NCBI GenBank assembly: GCA_030278955.1
Contig: JAOANR010000006.1
Location: 28,439,124-28,503,123, forward strand
DNA length: 64,000 nucleotides
Source of the DNA: Hygrophila difformis
Taxonomy: Eukaryota; Streptophyta; Magnoliopsida; Lamiales; Acanthaceae
Direction: 5' to 3'
Shown here: positions 33,813 to 44,567 of the stretch, piece after piece
Position numbering within the stretch: position 1 is the stretch's first letter
How the letters are laid out: each line of letters starts with the position of its first letter
Position numbers and translations under genes: made by a program
Notes under the pieces: model-generated
Told to the model about the DNA's origin: nothing
Seen by the model: the letters and a program-made list of their open reading frames with translations, nothing else
Databases searched by the model: none

Positions 33813-35391
33813 TCAGTCAGAGTCATCCTCAGAATCGTCATTGTCTCCTACTTCCTCAGATCCATCTCCAGCATCAGCATCCTCAGCATCATCATCTCCA
33901 TCCTCGCTACCATCTCTAGAGCCTACATAGTCCTCATCATCATCGTCCTCCGAAGGTGTCTGAGGAGCAACATATCTCTGTCCTAAGCTCTGGGACATGA
34001 AGAACTCCAGTCGGGCTGCGTGGTAAGCCTGGGCTCGAGCATTCTTTGCAATCTGATCGCTCAAAAAGTGTTGCCTCTGAGCTACCAACCTCATCCGCTC
34101 ATCCATGGTGTTCATCCAATTTTGCTGGTTGGTCATCATTGTCTGCTGGTCAATCCGTAATGCCCTAGCCCAATCAGGCTCTCCCTGATACTGCTGTGAC
34201 TGCTGTGGCTGAGCTCTGCCTCGCCCTCTACCTCTGCCTCTGCCACCTCGTGTACCTCGGGTGGACTGTGAAGGAGCCTCAGAATGCTCCTGGCTTCCCT
34301 GTGATGGTGCAGGTGGTGACTGCCTAGGCAACTCTCTGGGAAGTATCATAGGTTGGCATCTTATGCCAGACAACTTGAAGTTCTTCTTCCCAAATGGAAT
34401 CGGGGGCCTCATTCTCCAATCTCTATCAAACTGCCCCATGTTCACTCCTGCCTGAGCACAAAGTTGCCATATCAAACTAGGGAACGTAAGAGCTGACCTC
34501 TTAGACACCCCCGGTGTCTGTCTCAGCTCAAGCGATACAAGCTCCCCCATGTTGATCGGGCTCCCCACCTTGATGCAATATGGAACATACATATCCAGGG
34601 CAGTGGGTCCAGAGGTGTGAGTCGAATGACTCAATCTCGATCGGTAAAACATGAGAAGCTGGTACATAGGAGCATCCATATCAGGCCCATGTAGCCTACT
34701 CATGCCATCATCATCATATGTGAGGACGTCCTCCTGACCCTCAAACATAGACATCAGCACAAGTTTCTTAAAATCTTCCCTGTCATCAGCTCTCATTACC
34801 GGCTCCCAGAAGTCTCTACCATAGGGCACATCTACTACTCCAAAAATCTGATTAATGTGCTGAGGAGTAATGGGCACTCTGACCCCAAAAATCCAAGAAT
34901 CATCCTCCTCAGCATTGGCTAGAAATAGCCTAGTCAGCTCCCGTGAATATGATCCAGCTGGGTATCTCACAAATCTCTCCCAACCCCTGGATCTAATAGC
35001 ATCTCGAAGCAAAGGGTGCTGCAAGTCTTTCTCTAAAAAACCCCTATCTGCAATGATCCTCTTTTTGTGGAATCTTTTGTACAGCTCATATGCCCTGGCA
35101 CTCCTGAATACAGTGGCATCGAATATGCCCTCCTTGATATACAACAGCTCAGGGACATAGGCTCTGGGATCTTGCCTTTTCGGTCCTCCCCTTGCCGGCT
35201 GCTCCTCTTGCTCCTCCTGATCAACCTCATCATCATCTTCCTCCCCTCCCACAGCCTCAGGGACAGGCTCATGAATAACTAATGCAGCAGATCTCCCTCT
35301 CCTAGGTCGAGAGGAAGTGAAACTCGTGGCGGGTGCCTTCCCCCGAGAGGCTCTAGAGGGGGCCTGTGAATGGTCAGATCCCTCAGGCTGC
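33813..35391 (-). CDS. Accessory ORF 1 of the outer Athila, C-terminal part (split by insertion)
   Basis: About 525 codons open up to the inner Athila edge. The first upstream M in this frame (35477) is inside the inserted LTR and is an artefact; the true N-terminus is at 55682-55406. Order: basic/Ser-rich segment, acidic stretch (EEDDDEVDQEEQEEQ), then the 'putative plant transposon protein'-like domain (RAYELYKRFHKKRIIADRGF, SRGWERFVRYPAG, SRELTRLFLANAE, HINQIFGVVDVPYG). Next come DMDAPMYQLLMFYRSRLSHS, an RG-rich linker (GGRGRGRGRGRAQPQ) and a strongly acidic tail. This part has no stops. Such ORFs sit where Athila elements carry their third or env-like ORF, but I see no signal peptide or membrane anchor. 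Function unknown. Confidence 0.65.
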
Positions 35392-38292
35392 TGAAACTTT
35401 TGACAAATTTCCGTCCCACGAGCTTTTTCTAAAATATACCAGGTTAGATTTATTACAAGAAAAGAGTTACGATTCACGGGAAAGGGTTTAGGGATACATA
35501 TATGTTAAGCTTAACTGTCTTTTTATTACTCAAGTATGGTGCGTTGGTTTCAAATGGCGCTGTGGTCCTCTCTGTCATGGAATGTTGACAAATCTCATGG
35601 CACAGCCGGGATAGGTTGACCTTCAGCCTGTCACACTGAGGATCCCCGGCAGATATGCCATGATACTTCTCATCAATTCTTGCCATAAGAGTTCCTGCCA
35701 TGAAACTTTTTGACAGATTCCCACTACATGAGTATTTTCCAAAAAAATCATGATCCTGGTTTAGGTTCTATTTAATGAAACCAATTTATGATGGCGGTGT
35801 TGTGATTAGGGATATATTTATACGTAGTCATGTTTTTATTGCTCGTAGTTAAGAAACTGTGCCCCCGAAAGCGCACGGTGTCAAAAATTGCAGTAATTTA
35901 TAGTAAGACCGGATCGTTCACTGGAGGATGTGCGATAGAAGCAGGGCCCACGTCGTTTTACTAGATTTTCCATTCGTATTGCTCAATAGGTTTGAAAGAT
36001 GATTAATATCTACTGACGGGAATTTAAACTAGATCTTGAAAGCAGTTAAATTAATCTACAAAGCAAATAAATCTATTCTAGAAAGCGGATAAGAATTATT
36101 CTAGGAATGCAGTAAACATTAAAGCAGGAAAAATTACATTGTGCCAACCGTGAAGCTGAATCACAATGTAGACAGAAGGGACAGGAAGAAAAGAATGAAA
36201 ATTGGACAAGAGTGAGATACAGCAATATTAAACTTCCATTTTCATACGCAGATCTTTGTTTGGGATAATTCTATCAGATAGCTAATTCTCATGCTCTCAA
36301 TAAGGCTTTCCCTTTAACAGACAGGTACTTGCAATATGAGTTTACATGTTCTTAAGACCGCAAATTCTAAGATACCACAGATTCGTAACTGCCCTGGCCT
36401 GGGTGTGTTACTTCATCTGTGGTGGAAAAGCAACACCCGACACATCATTTATTGAAATGTCAAGTACCACTATCATTCTCCCATGTCACACCCAAAGATT
36501 TGAATTCAGCCCTAAACTATCCCTTAACTGTCAATCCTAGTAGCAGTTACACAACTCTCAATACAACCGAGTGACCTCTAATGAAAGCGGTTAAAAGAAA
36601 GCGGTAAAGAAAGCATTTAAACCTATCACTCGGAGGTTTTGAAAATCTGACCCTGGTAGTAAAAGACAGCTCCCCATCAGAATGAAGGAGTATGGATCAA
36701 GAATTCCCGGCTCTCAGTGAACCACTAGTGTGTTCACTTCCTTCCGGGTGATTATGAGATACAAACTAATGAAACGAACTAATAAATTAGTTCGTTCCGG
36801 ATGCACTCACTCAGGACTCAAAAGTAGGCTTTGGCAGAAGAGGATAGCAGTTGAAAGAAAACTCAACCCTATCTTGGAAAATAACCAAGGCCTGGATGAT
36901 GTTCCTCTAAGATTATTTACTACACTGTATTTGAATCCAAGTGGACCCCATCTCGGTGTAGCACTTAATCTTACATTTCCATCAACCAGCAATTTTGGAA
37001 AATAATGGATTTGAAAATCATTCCCTGTCAGGTACTAGACTCTCAGTTAAAACACAGACCCTTTCAGTCTAGGCGAGACCTAATCGCTGAATCTGCTTCT
37101 AATTTCCCAAAATACAACCATTGACAGAATATGAATTAGTCATAACTGAAGAATTTATCCCTTACTCAGATCCGGATTTTATAAAGAGGTTTTTGTTGGA
37201 AATTTATAAAGCAATATCTGTTTAAGATCTAGACTTCTATTGTCCAAGGGAAGGATCCCAAAATAAGTACAGACCACAATAGTATATAATATTATCATGC
37301 ATAAAGATATATGGAAGTGTAAAATTAATTGACCCAAAATATAAATGCGGGTCTAAACAGAAGGTGAAACACAGAATGAAGTGGTCAAGGGACCAAAGTA
37401 ATGGCAGAGTAATCGGGTGGACTGTAAACATCTACTGTCCAATTTCCCAATCACTCGGATGGAGCGAATTTAGACAGCTTAGACCCTATAATGGTGGTGT
37501 CAACACCAGTTGGGCCTCCACTGTCTGTGAATTCGGATAAAAACCTACATGCTTCCCTTCTATAATGATCATCAGTTGGCATTGACTGATGCCAACTGAC
37601 TCCCAGTACGGATGGGGATTCAGGTTTGGAAAATAAGATAATAAAAATAAAACTGTATCTGGATGGGAGTCAGCCGAGCAGCTATTATAACCCCGGATGG
37701 GCGAACTGCCAAGGCTTCCACTGACAGCCATCCAGACCATGCAAAATAACAATTAGTAACTAATACCCAGAATACGAGCTAGTTATCCATGAGGGAGTAC
37801 CCGCCAACATTAGTCTGATGTATTCTTTACTAATGGTTCCACACAACACACGAAGACAAAATAAATAATAAATAAAAGAAGATCCCTTGTATGAGAGACA
37901 TTGGTTTCTCATGCAAGGTTGTGGATTGGGTCCACAATTGATGGTCTTAAATAATCCTTCCTACCATAATTAATTACAGTCCAGATTATCTGTTTAAGCC
38001 ATCGAGATTTTGTTTATACAAGAATGTTTTAATGGCAATTGAACAAAGGTCCTTTAGTCATGATGATTATTGAAGTTTGATTATTGCTAATCTCAATCTT
38101 TAATCATTAATGAGTCAAGGGTTCAATCAGTTAAGTGATGCAAATGGAGAATCAAAATTTGGGCAGCATAACACCCTATATTGCAATTCCAGAATGTTAC
38201 ATCCTAACCCGTGGGGCTATGATGTGAGTGTTGCAATATAAAATAGGGAGAGAATGAAGTTTGTTTGAGATTAAATAGAGGGAGAGGAACCC

Positions 38293-38825
38293 TTGTCGCG
38301 TTATCATAAATTTTGTCGCGGACCGAGATCCGCGACATGGACATCCCGACAAGTTTTTAGAATTTTTGGCAGCATAACGCTTCTTTGTCGCTATGCAAGA
38401 TTTTGTCGCGGAACGTGGTTCCGCGACAAGAGTGACATCGCGACAAAGTGTTTTCATAAAATTCCTAAAGCATTTGAACCCTTGTCGCTATGCATGGAAA
38501 TTTTGTCGCGGAACGTGGTTCCGCGACAAGGTGTTCCGCGACAAGGTGTTCAAAGATCAAGGAACATGGCATAATTTTTCTGTCTCAGAATGGGATTTTG
38601 TCGCGGAACGTGGCTCCGCGACAAGATGATTCCGCGACAAAAAGCCATGAAGACAAAATGCAAGAGTTTGGCTCCTTTGTCGCTATGCATGGACAGTTTT
38701 GTCGCGGAACGTGGCTCCGCGACAAGGTATTCCGCGACAAAGGGTTTTAAATTATGGAGACAAATGTCTTGAAACACCTTGGTCGCATAACAGCCATCTT
38801 GTCGCGGAACGTGGTTCCGCGCCAG
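38293..38825. repeat. Palindrome array 1 in the LTR (TTGTCGCGGAAC/GTTCCGCGACAA)
   Basis: Five main ~100-base units (near 38401, 38502, 38596, 38697, 38799), each with a near-perfect palindrome TTGTCGCGGAACGTGGTTCC continuing GCGACAAG. Spacers include GCTATGCATGG. Duplicated at 53591-54123 in the other LTR. It lies in the transcribed part of the LTR by TATA position. Confidence 0.9.
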
Positions 38826-39478
38826 AAGGCGGTTGGCGCCCAAGGTGGTTCAGGACAAAAGTCAGAAAAAGCAGAAATGAACAGTGGCATGCAAACAGCG
38901 TGATCTCACCCTATTTCAGATCAAAAAGCTATTCTAAGCTAAAAATAAGCAAGAAACATTCAAAATAAAGAAGAACATGCTTAAACAAAAATAACAAGGA
39001 TGGGCAGAATATTAAAATAAAGCAGGAGTCCTAATCTAGGGTTTGATCACACATCCACACAACATTATCCATAATATGCCAACAGTAAACATAAAAATAA
39101 CAAAATGGGGGTCAAATGACCCCAAAATGAAAAAGAAAGCATAAATCCATGGGGTGTGAGACCCATTTCATGATTTGGGACACAAATGATGAATGTTTTC
39201 CCATATTATTGAAGAGGTATTGTTAATACCCATGATTTGGGTATTACAAACCCTAAAACAAGAGTTTAGAAACCAAAACATGGTATAAAAATGGCTATCT
39301 AAGCAACTGTGAACAGTAAAACACTAAACTAAGCTAAACTAAGAGCAAAAATTAAATAATACATGAAAATAAACCTAAACTACTCTACCTAAGGAAGAAC
39401 TCCTAAGCTTGCCTGCAAGAGCTCTATAACAATTTCAATCTCTCTACTGGCCAACCCTTAGCTCATGGGAGACACCTC

Positions 39479-39488
39479 ATATTTATAG
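39479..39488 (-). promoter_or_regulatory. LTR TATA box, 3' LTR copy
   Basis: Minus strand TTCTATAAATATGAGG, a good plant TATA box. The palindrome array at 39580-39812 lies about 90 bases upstream in element sense. Same in the other LTR near 54778-54786. Confidence 0.75.
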
Positions 39489-39579
39489 AAGTGTAACCCT
39501 AAGCCCATGGGCCTTGATTCTAGCCCATTGTGTCTTAAGACATCACACACATCACAGCTTTGTCTCGGAGCATCAAGTT

Positions 39580-39812
39580 GGTCGCGGAACACACTGCATG
39601 TGGCAAGGCTTCTCGACTGGGTCTTGTGTCTCTATTTGTGCATCTTGGTCGCGGAACATGCCTTTGTCGCGGAGCATGCCATCGCGACAAAGGTCATCGC
39701 GCCAAGGGGCTTGGCTGGTCTCCTCTTCATCTGGGCCACTTGGTCGCGGAACATGCCTTTGTCGCGGAACACTGCATCGCGCCAAGGGGCTTCCGCGACA
39801 AAGGTCTTCCTG
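39580..39812. repeat. Palindrome array 2, LTR U3, upstream of TATA
   Basis: TGGTCGCGGAACA, TTGTCGCGGAGCATG, CATCGCGACAAAGG, GCGCCAAGGGGCTT and TTCCGCGACAAAGG in mixed orientation. Shorter spacing than array 1. Copy in the other LTR at 54878-55110. Confidence 0.85.
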
Positions 39813-40107
39813 GGCCTGCTGGATTGGGCCAGATGGGCCGAAAATATTCTTTTTGTGGGCTTTTCTATCTTTTTCCCATCTTTTTGTTTCCTTTTCTTTT
39901 TCTCATGTTTTTGGATTTTTCTAACATAACTATGTAATAAAATTACATATTTATGCCTTTTTCACACCAGCTTATTATTTTTACAATTATGCATAAATTA
40001 GTCCAATTCGACTGCTTTCTTACTTAATGTAAGACCGGAATGCGATCAAATGCCCATTTAAGACACGGAAATGGATTGAAAATAATGGTCATTTTTGGCC
40101 ATTATCA

Positions 40108-40123
40108 ACATCCTCACATTTAA
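40108..40123 (-). other. Polypurine tract of the inner Athila
   Basis: Minus strand TTAAATGTGAGGATGTT then TGATAATGG (LTR start). The same motif recurs internally at 42516-42535 and 44423-44444. Confidence 0.75.
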
Positions 40124-41787
40124 TACTGATCGTCCCCGAGCAGTCAGAGTCAATGTTCGTAAGAACACGGACTCTACATATTCAATTCATTTTCGTGGCT
40201 TCATAAATCACATCCTTTTTGGATTGGGATAAGACAATCAAAAATTACAAGTATTGAATTCCCTTGATTGCAGTGTTTAATGAAATGATACTCGCTCACT
40301 ACATCGGGCCTACAAATCAAACATTATTATCAACCTTTCATGAATATCATGTTTGAAAAATGCAAAGATTAGGGATGAGAATTAGAGGATGACATGAACA
40401 TGTGTAATAAGACAAAGCCTCACATATAAGAGAATCGGAAAAATTCACTCACTCTCAATTGGGGTTTAATCATAAACGCTCAAAATCACATTTAATTAAA
40501 TTATCCCATAAGCTTGCAATCAGACCAACTCGCCACCGGCTCATTTCTTCAAATCGAGATCACGAGGTCTTATTTGAGGGTTATAACGGGGCGTACGGTT
40601 GTAACATTAGGTAGGAAAGGAAAATTATTGGGCTAGAAGTGGCAAAGATTTATTCTATCATAACTTGGCATATTTATTTAAAATTTATGATCATCAGTAT
40701 TCCTTTCTTCTTTCTTTTGCTTTTCTTATTGCATGACATTAGACTATGTCTAATTTGCTTTGTCATTTGCAATTTATTTGTGTTGAATGACATTCAACTC
40801 TCTTTTTTTTTTTTTTTTTTGATGAATCAGTTTATAGAGTACCGATTTATGGTTTTCATTGATGATCAAAAATTGTAATGCCTTGATAGAATTCATCCTT
40901 GCACACTTGGGTTTGAATTTCTTGGTCTTTTTGTAAGGCTAGGAATAATATAAAGGGCTTCAAAGAAAAATTAGGCTTATAGGCTCAAATTGGTTAATCC
41001 TAAAGGGAAAATGTTTTTGGGTTTGGATTTCAAAAGAAGGCCAAAAATTTTGGGTTTTCTAGGTGCCTCGATCATATGCTCGATTTCGGGAATATGGCAT
41101 GGTCTTGGATCGGTCACAATTGCAAGTTCTAGTTTCCTTTAATCAAAATGATTCACACATCAAAGAAAATGAATGAGTAAAAGTGACTCATGGCTCAAAT
41201 CTCACAAGGTTGGGTTGATTCATGTCATACAATATTCTCAAATTTAATCCAAGCTTAGTTCTAACAACTTATTCAATCGAGATCTCTAACATGCAGATTT
41301 ATTACCCAATAAGCTGATCGCATCATTAAATTTTTATAGCTCAAAACCTCAGGAATTCATTTCATGCATGTCTTCAATTATATTATCCCAATTTGAAAGT
41401 CTGAAAATTTAATCATAAGCCTAAATTCAACCTGTGAATTTAGAGCAAGTTTATGCATATTTTTGCTGGTTATTTAATTGAAAGCAGTAAAGAGGCACTG
41501 CTGACATACTGAGTATGTCAACAGCATATTTTTGGCCTGACAGTCACTTATTCATCTCGGACTGTGCAGACATCTTTTCAAAGGAAAGCAGTAAAGAATT
41601 GTTCAGTGGTCTCAAAAGCTGAGTTCCAATTTAGGGAAAGCAAATAAATACAACCGAGGCAAGGGATTCTCGTGCAGTTAATACAAACCTGCACACACAA
41701 AAGGAGGATTCCCTTGCAGATTACTACTACTAGAATGGAAATGAAATAAAGCCAGGTAAAGTGGAACTAGGATTCTTCCTTTCTTCT
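40124..41787. other. 3' untranslated region of the inner Athila
   Basis: AT-rich. Contains a 20-base T run near 40802 and AAAGCAGTAAAG words. No ORF with recognisable features. Includes polyadenylation-like AT stretches but no clear signal I can fix. Confidence 0.5.
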
Positions 41788-42448
41788 TCAGGGCATGTAT
41801 CGGAGCCAGAGGACACAGCTGGAAAGCTCACAACGCAGGCACCAATCGCGGTTTCTCAGAGGTGCATGCCATCTTGGGCAGTAGACTCTGACTCCTTGGC
41901 CTGCCCACAGTTGTGGGTTGTCTGGGTTGTCTGTTATCCAAGCGAGGACGTTGGTGGAAGTGTACCGAAAAACTGATCGATCTGTCACCATCCTGTCGAT
42001 CATTCTGATCCCCTGCTCAACTTGGCTTTCATCCGTCTTACTCATAAGCATCAATCCGCGGGTGAAGATTGACGTCTTATGGTTGTCCTCAAGTCCCGGG
42101 CGTAGCAGTTCAAAAGCGCGCTCCTCATTCCCCTCTGCAAATGCCCTGAGTGCTGGGATGAGCTGAAGATTGAAGTTTCCTGCCGCTGTGCATATTCGCA
42201 GGAATCTCTCCTTCTGCCGACGGATCCTTACTTGCCATCTCTTCACAGTGGAGGTGTTAACCTCGCATCGCTTGTACACGATAGTAAGGTTTCCAGCATC
42301 CCTGAGCTTCTTGCATACACGTTGCGCGGCAAACACCTCCCTGATTTCATCCTCTCCTATCCGGGAGAGGATTTCACCAAGGAGTTCTAGCGGTAAGTCC
42401 AGCAACTTAGTTCCCTCTGGAGCAGGGTCTGGAATGGGAGGATTACCC
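41788..42448 (-). CDS. F-box protein, exon 2 (captured gene in the inner Athila)
   Basis: About 219 codons. Near the start LDLPLELLGEILSRIGEDEI followed by VFAAQRVCKKLRDAGN is a clear F-box (LPxELLxxILSR..VCKxLR), the motif that binds SKP1 in SCF ubiquitin ligases. Then KERFLRICTAAGN and an alpha-helical stretch with AFAEGNEERAFELLRPG follow, the layout of plant At2g35280-like F-box proteins, whose middle holds Sel1-like helices. It ends with a Cys/Trp/His-rich tail (CPRWHAPLRNRDWCLRCE, CVLW). The frame has no ATG before the F-box; a good 3' splice site (CTTATCTTTTCAG) at 42449 supplies the N-terminus from exon 1. It occupies the slot where the outer Athila has accessory ORFs. The substrate is unknown. 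Confidence 0.72.
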
Positions 42449-43512
42449 CTGAAAAGATAAGAAGTGATGAATCCAATTTTTATGTAATTTTCGGGAATTA
42501 TTCAAGTTCAGAAACCAACATCCTCACATTTAGAGCTTTGCTCTAGATGTGAGATTATTAAATTTCTGACTTGAATTTTTAATTTAAAGCACATGCAAAC
42601 AATATTTGGTTTTAAATGGGCTAAAGAGCCCAAAATAAAATAAAATTGGCCATTGGGCCCAAAATCTTTTTAATGGGCCATTGGGCCCAAAAGTTTTCAG
42701 TTTTATTAAACAAGTCCGAGACACTTGTTGGAAGTGGAATGAGATGGATAGATGGAAATGGAATGCTCGAATATTGGAATGTGCAATGGAGACGTGGCGG
42801 AACGGATCTGCTGTTTCTGGATAGCTTGGACTGTTTGGACAGTTAAAGCATCCAAAAATTTGCAAACACTGTTTTTAATTTTAAAAATGGTTGACTTGTT
42901 TTATTTAACAAAGGTGGGATGTGAGTGGTCCCATTTTGGATTTTTGAAAAGGATAGCAGTTGGGTGACAAAAGTACTGCTATCTTACTCACACTAGTGTT
43001 CCATTGGGAACAAAAGACTCAAGTCAAACATTAAACAAAAATGACTCTTTTTGTCTTTTTCTAAAAGTTGCTTTTATTAAAAGTGGAAGCTTCCTATTGG
43101 GTGTTTGTACTATGTTTCCATAAACAAACAAACATTTATTCCCATGAGATTTCTAACATGGGGACAAATGTGCCCAAAGAGATCTTACCTCTTTTATTAC
43201 ACCAACTCAACACTGTGCACATCACATCAGGATCAATCAAACCAACAACATCAAGATATTCAAAACAATACCCAAATGTTCATCAGTTTGTTCTTTCCCG
43301 TTTTAAACCTTCAAAAACTTATCCATTACCAGTTTCAAAATGGGGTTTCAGGCGTTTCAAAATGATGCTCATAACCGAGAGCACTTTGAAAACTTCCAAA
43401 AATCTAAAGTTAAATGCACACATTAACCACACCACACCAAGAACACAACAAAATAAAAAACAAAATAAAGGGTCCGAATGGGTGCTATGAACATGGCGAA
43501 AACAGGGTTTAC
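42449..43512 (-). other. Predicted intron of the F-box gene, 1064 bp
   Basis: GT at 43512 (GAGAGG|GTAAAC) and AG at 42449 (TTTTCAG|GGG), with a pyrimidine-rich acceptor. Splicing joins exon 1 (two bases of a codon left over) to exon 2 (first base completes it) in frame. The intron holds a PPT-like motif at 42516-42535. A plus-strand ORF across 43068-43490 has no recognisable features. Confidence 0.55.
42516..42535 (-). repeat. Internal PPT-like motif near the F-box acceptor
   Basis: Minus strand CTCTAAATGTGAGGATGTTG, nearly the PPT plus LTR junction at 40108-40123, about 68 bases upstream of exon 2. Confidence 0.65.
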
Positions 43513-43580
43513 CCTCTCCTCCTTGGCTCGGGTCTAGGCACGGGTCCAAGGTTTGGGAGGAGTCCATGAAATCGGTCCAT
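43513..43580 (-). CDS. F-box gene, exon 1 (predicted)
   Basis: ATG at 43580 opens 22 codons, MDRFHGLLPNLGPVPRP and on, ending in Arg-rich residues just before the donor. Without splicing the frame meets TAA within two codons. The ATG lies about 150 bases downstream of a TATA-like box. Proline/arginine-rich, no domain. Supported by reading-frame continuity and splice sites only. Confidence 0.5.
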
Positions 43581-43728
43581 AGTTTCCCCTTGGAAATGGA
43601 GTGCAAGAGTGCGAAGAACACGTGGTGTTCGTTCGGATGAGAGAAAAATGGGGGAAAAGAAGATGAAGAAGTTGGGGGAAGTTGAAATGACAAGAGAAAG
43701 TGAAAAGAAACTGGAGGGGGTGGGGGGG

Positions 43729-43736
43729 TATAAATA
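43729..43736 (-). promoter_or_regulatory. TATA-like box of the F-box gene
   Basis: Minus strand AAGTATTTATACCCCCC. It lies between the palindrome array (43743-44060) and exon 1, the same order (array, TATA, start) as in the LTR. Confidence 0.55.
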
Positions 43737-43742
43737 CTTGAA

Positions 43743-44060
43743 CTTTTGTCGCGGAATCCGAGACTTTGTCGCGGAACCAGGTTCCGCGACAAGGCATAGC
43801 GACATCAGAGAGGTCGCGGAGTTGAGGGTTGGTCGCGGAGTCATGCTCCGCGACAAGGCTACCGCGACAAAGTTCAGTATGGAGACAAAGTCAACGCAGA
43901 TCATGTCGCGGAGCAGGGCTTGGTCGCGGAGTCATGCTCCGCGACAAGGTGCATCGCGACAATCACCGGAGAAGGGTTAAGAAGGAAAAGGGAGTTTGTC
44001 GCGGAACAGGGCCTGGTCGCGATGTATGACATCGCGACAAAGGACCTTCCGCGACAAAGA
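43743..44060. repeat. Palindrome array 3, upstream of the F-box gene
   Basis: TTGTCGCGGAACCAGGTTCC GCGACAAGG, GGTCGCGGAGTCATGCTCCG CGACAAGG (twice), TTGTCGCGGAACAGG and TTCCGCGACAAAG, in the same style as the two LTR arrays but with different spacers. Bounded by a T23 run at 44063-44085. Confidence 0.85.
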
Positions 44061-44567
44061 ATTTTTTTTTTTTTTTTTTTTTTGAATTTTCAAATTTTCT
44101 TGGACTGGGCCCGAGTGTGATGTGGGCCTGAGTCCATTTTATTTGATTTGGGCTGAATAAATTCAGTCCAAGTAAATTCAAAATGCTGGGCTGAAAATTA
44201 AACAATCCACTTGCATAAAATTAGGTTGGGTTAGTTCCATTTATCTGTGAATTTTGTTTCGGGTATTGAATCTCTTCAAATTCCGAAAACGTTTTCTTAG
44301 ACTTATGGAACTAATCCAACCAAGAACCTGGTTTTCCATGTTACTCTTATCTGCTCCTCTTTTTTGGGGGTTCCGAACTTCTGCAAGATAGATGAATGAA
44401 ATGCATTAGATTTTCTCCAAATATCAACATCCTCACATTTAGAGTCTTAGTACTCTAAATGTTTAATTGATCTTTGGGTACTTGCTCGTCATGAAATAAG
44501 TACTGTAAATATATACTATATATATATATATATAAACTAAAATTTTTGTGTTTTTAAATGCTGTTTC
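44061..44567. other. Spacer between pol and the F-box promoter region
   Basis: Holds a poly-T run (44063-44085), a PPT-like motif followed by TGATA (44423-44444) and a TA microsatellite (44510-44534). No coding pattern. Confidence 0.5.
44423..44444 (-). repeat. Internal PPT-like motif with LTR-start-like TGATA
   Basis: Minus strand CTCTAAATGTGAGGATGTTG then ATATTTGG. It copies the PPT and the first LTR bases (TGATA), just downstream of pol. Confidence 0.7.

Larger units (their letters stand above)
35392..40107 (-). repeat. 3' LTR of the inner Athila, 4716 bp
   Basis: Near-identical to 50689-55405 (offset 15297-15298). Holds two palindrome arrays (38293-38825, 39580-39812) and a TATA box between the second array and the presumed transcription start. 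All short ORFs here recur in the other LTR and are not genes. Confidence 0.95.

Noticed and set aside
35033..35282. Plus-strand and alternate-frame ORFs over accessory ORF 1
   Set aside because: Shadows of the acidic and repetitive coding region on the minus strand.
35474..35701. 75-codon ORF in the inner LTR (MAGTLMARIDEKYHG...), seen again at 50622-50999
   Set aside because: Located in both LTRs with no recognisable domain; one copy simply reads on past the LTR end.
38401..38830. CRISPR-like array (palindromic repeats with spacers)
   Set aside because: Plant LTR context; spacers are similar to each other; repeats differ in spacing; no cas genes.
38293..38968. ORFs with repeated VAERGSATR or similar words in both LTRs
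   Set aside because: These are the palindrome arrays read in frame, on both strands, not proteins.
43068..43490. 140-codon plus-strand ORF in the F-box intron
   Set aside because: Opposite strand to all element genes, no domain, lysine/asparagine-rich by composition.
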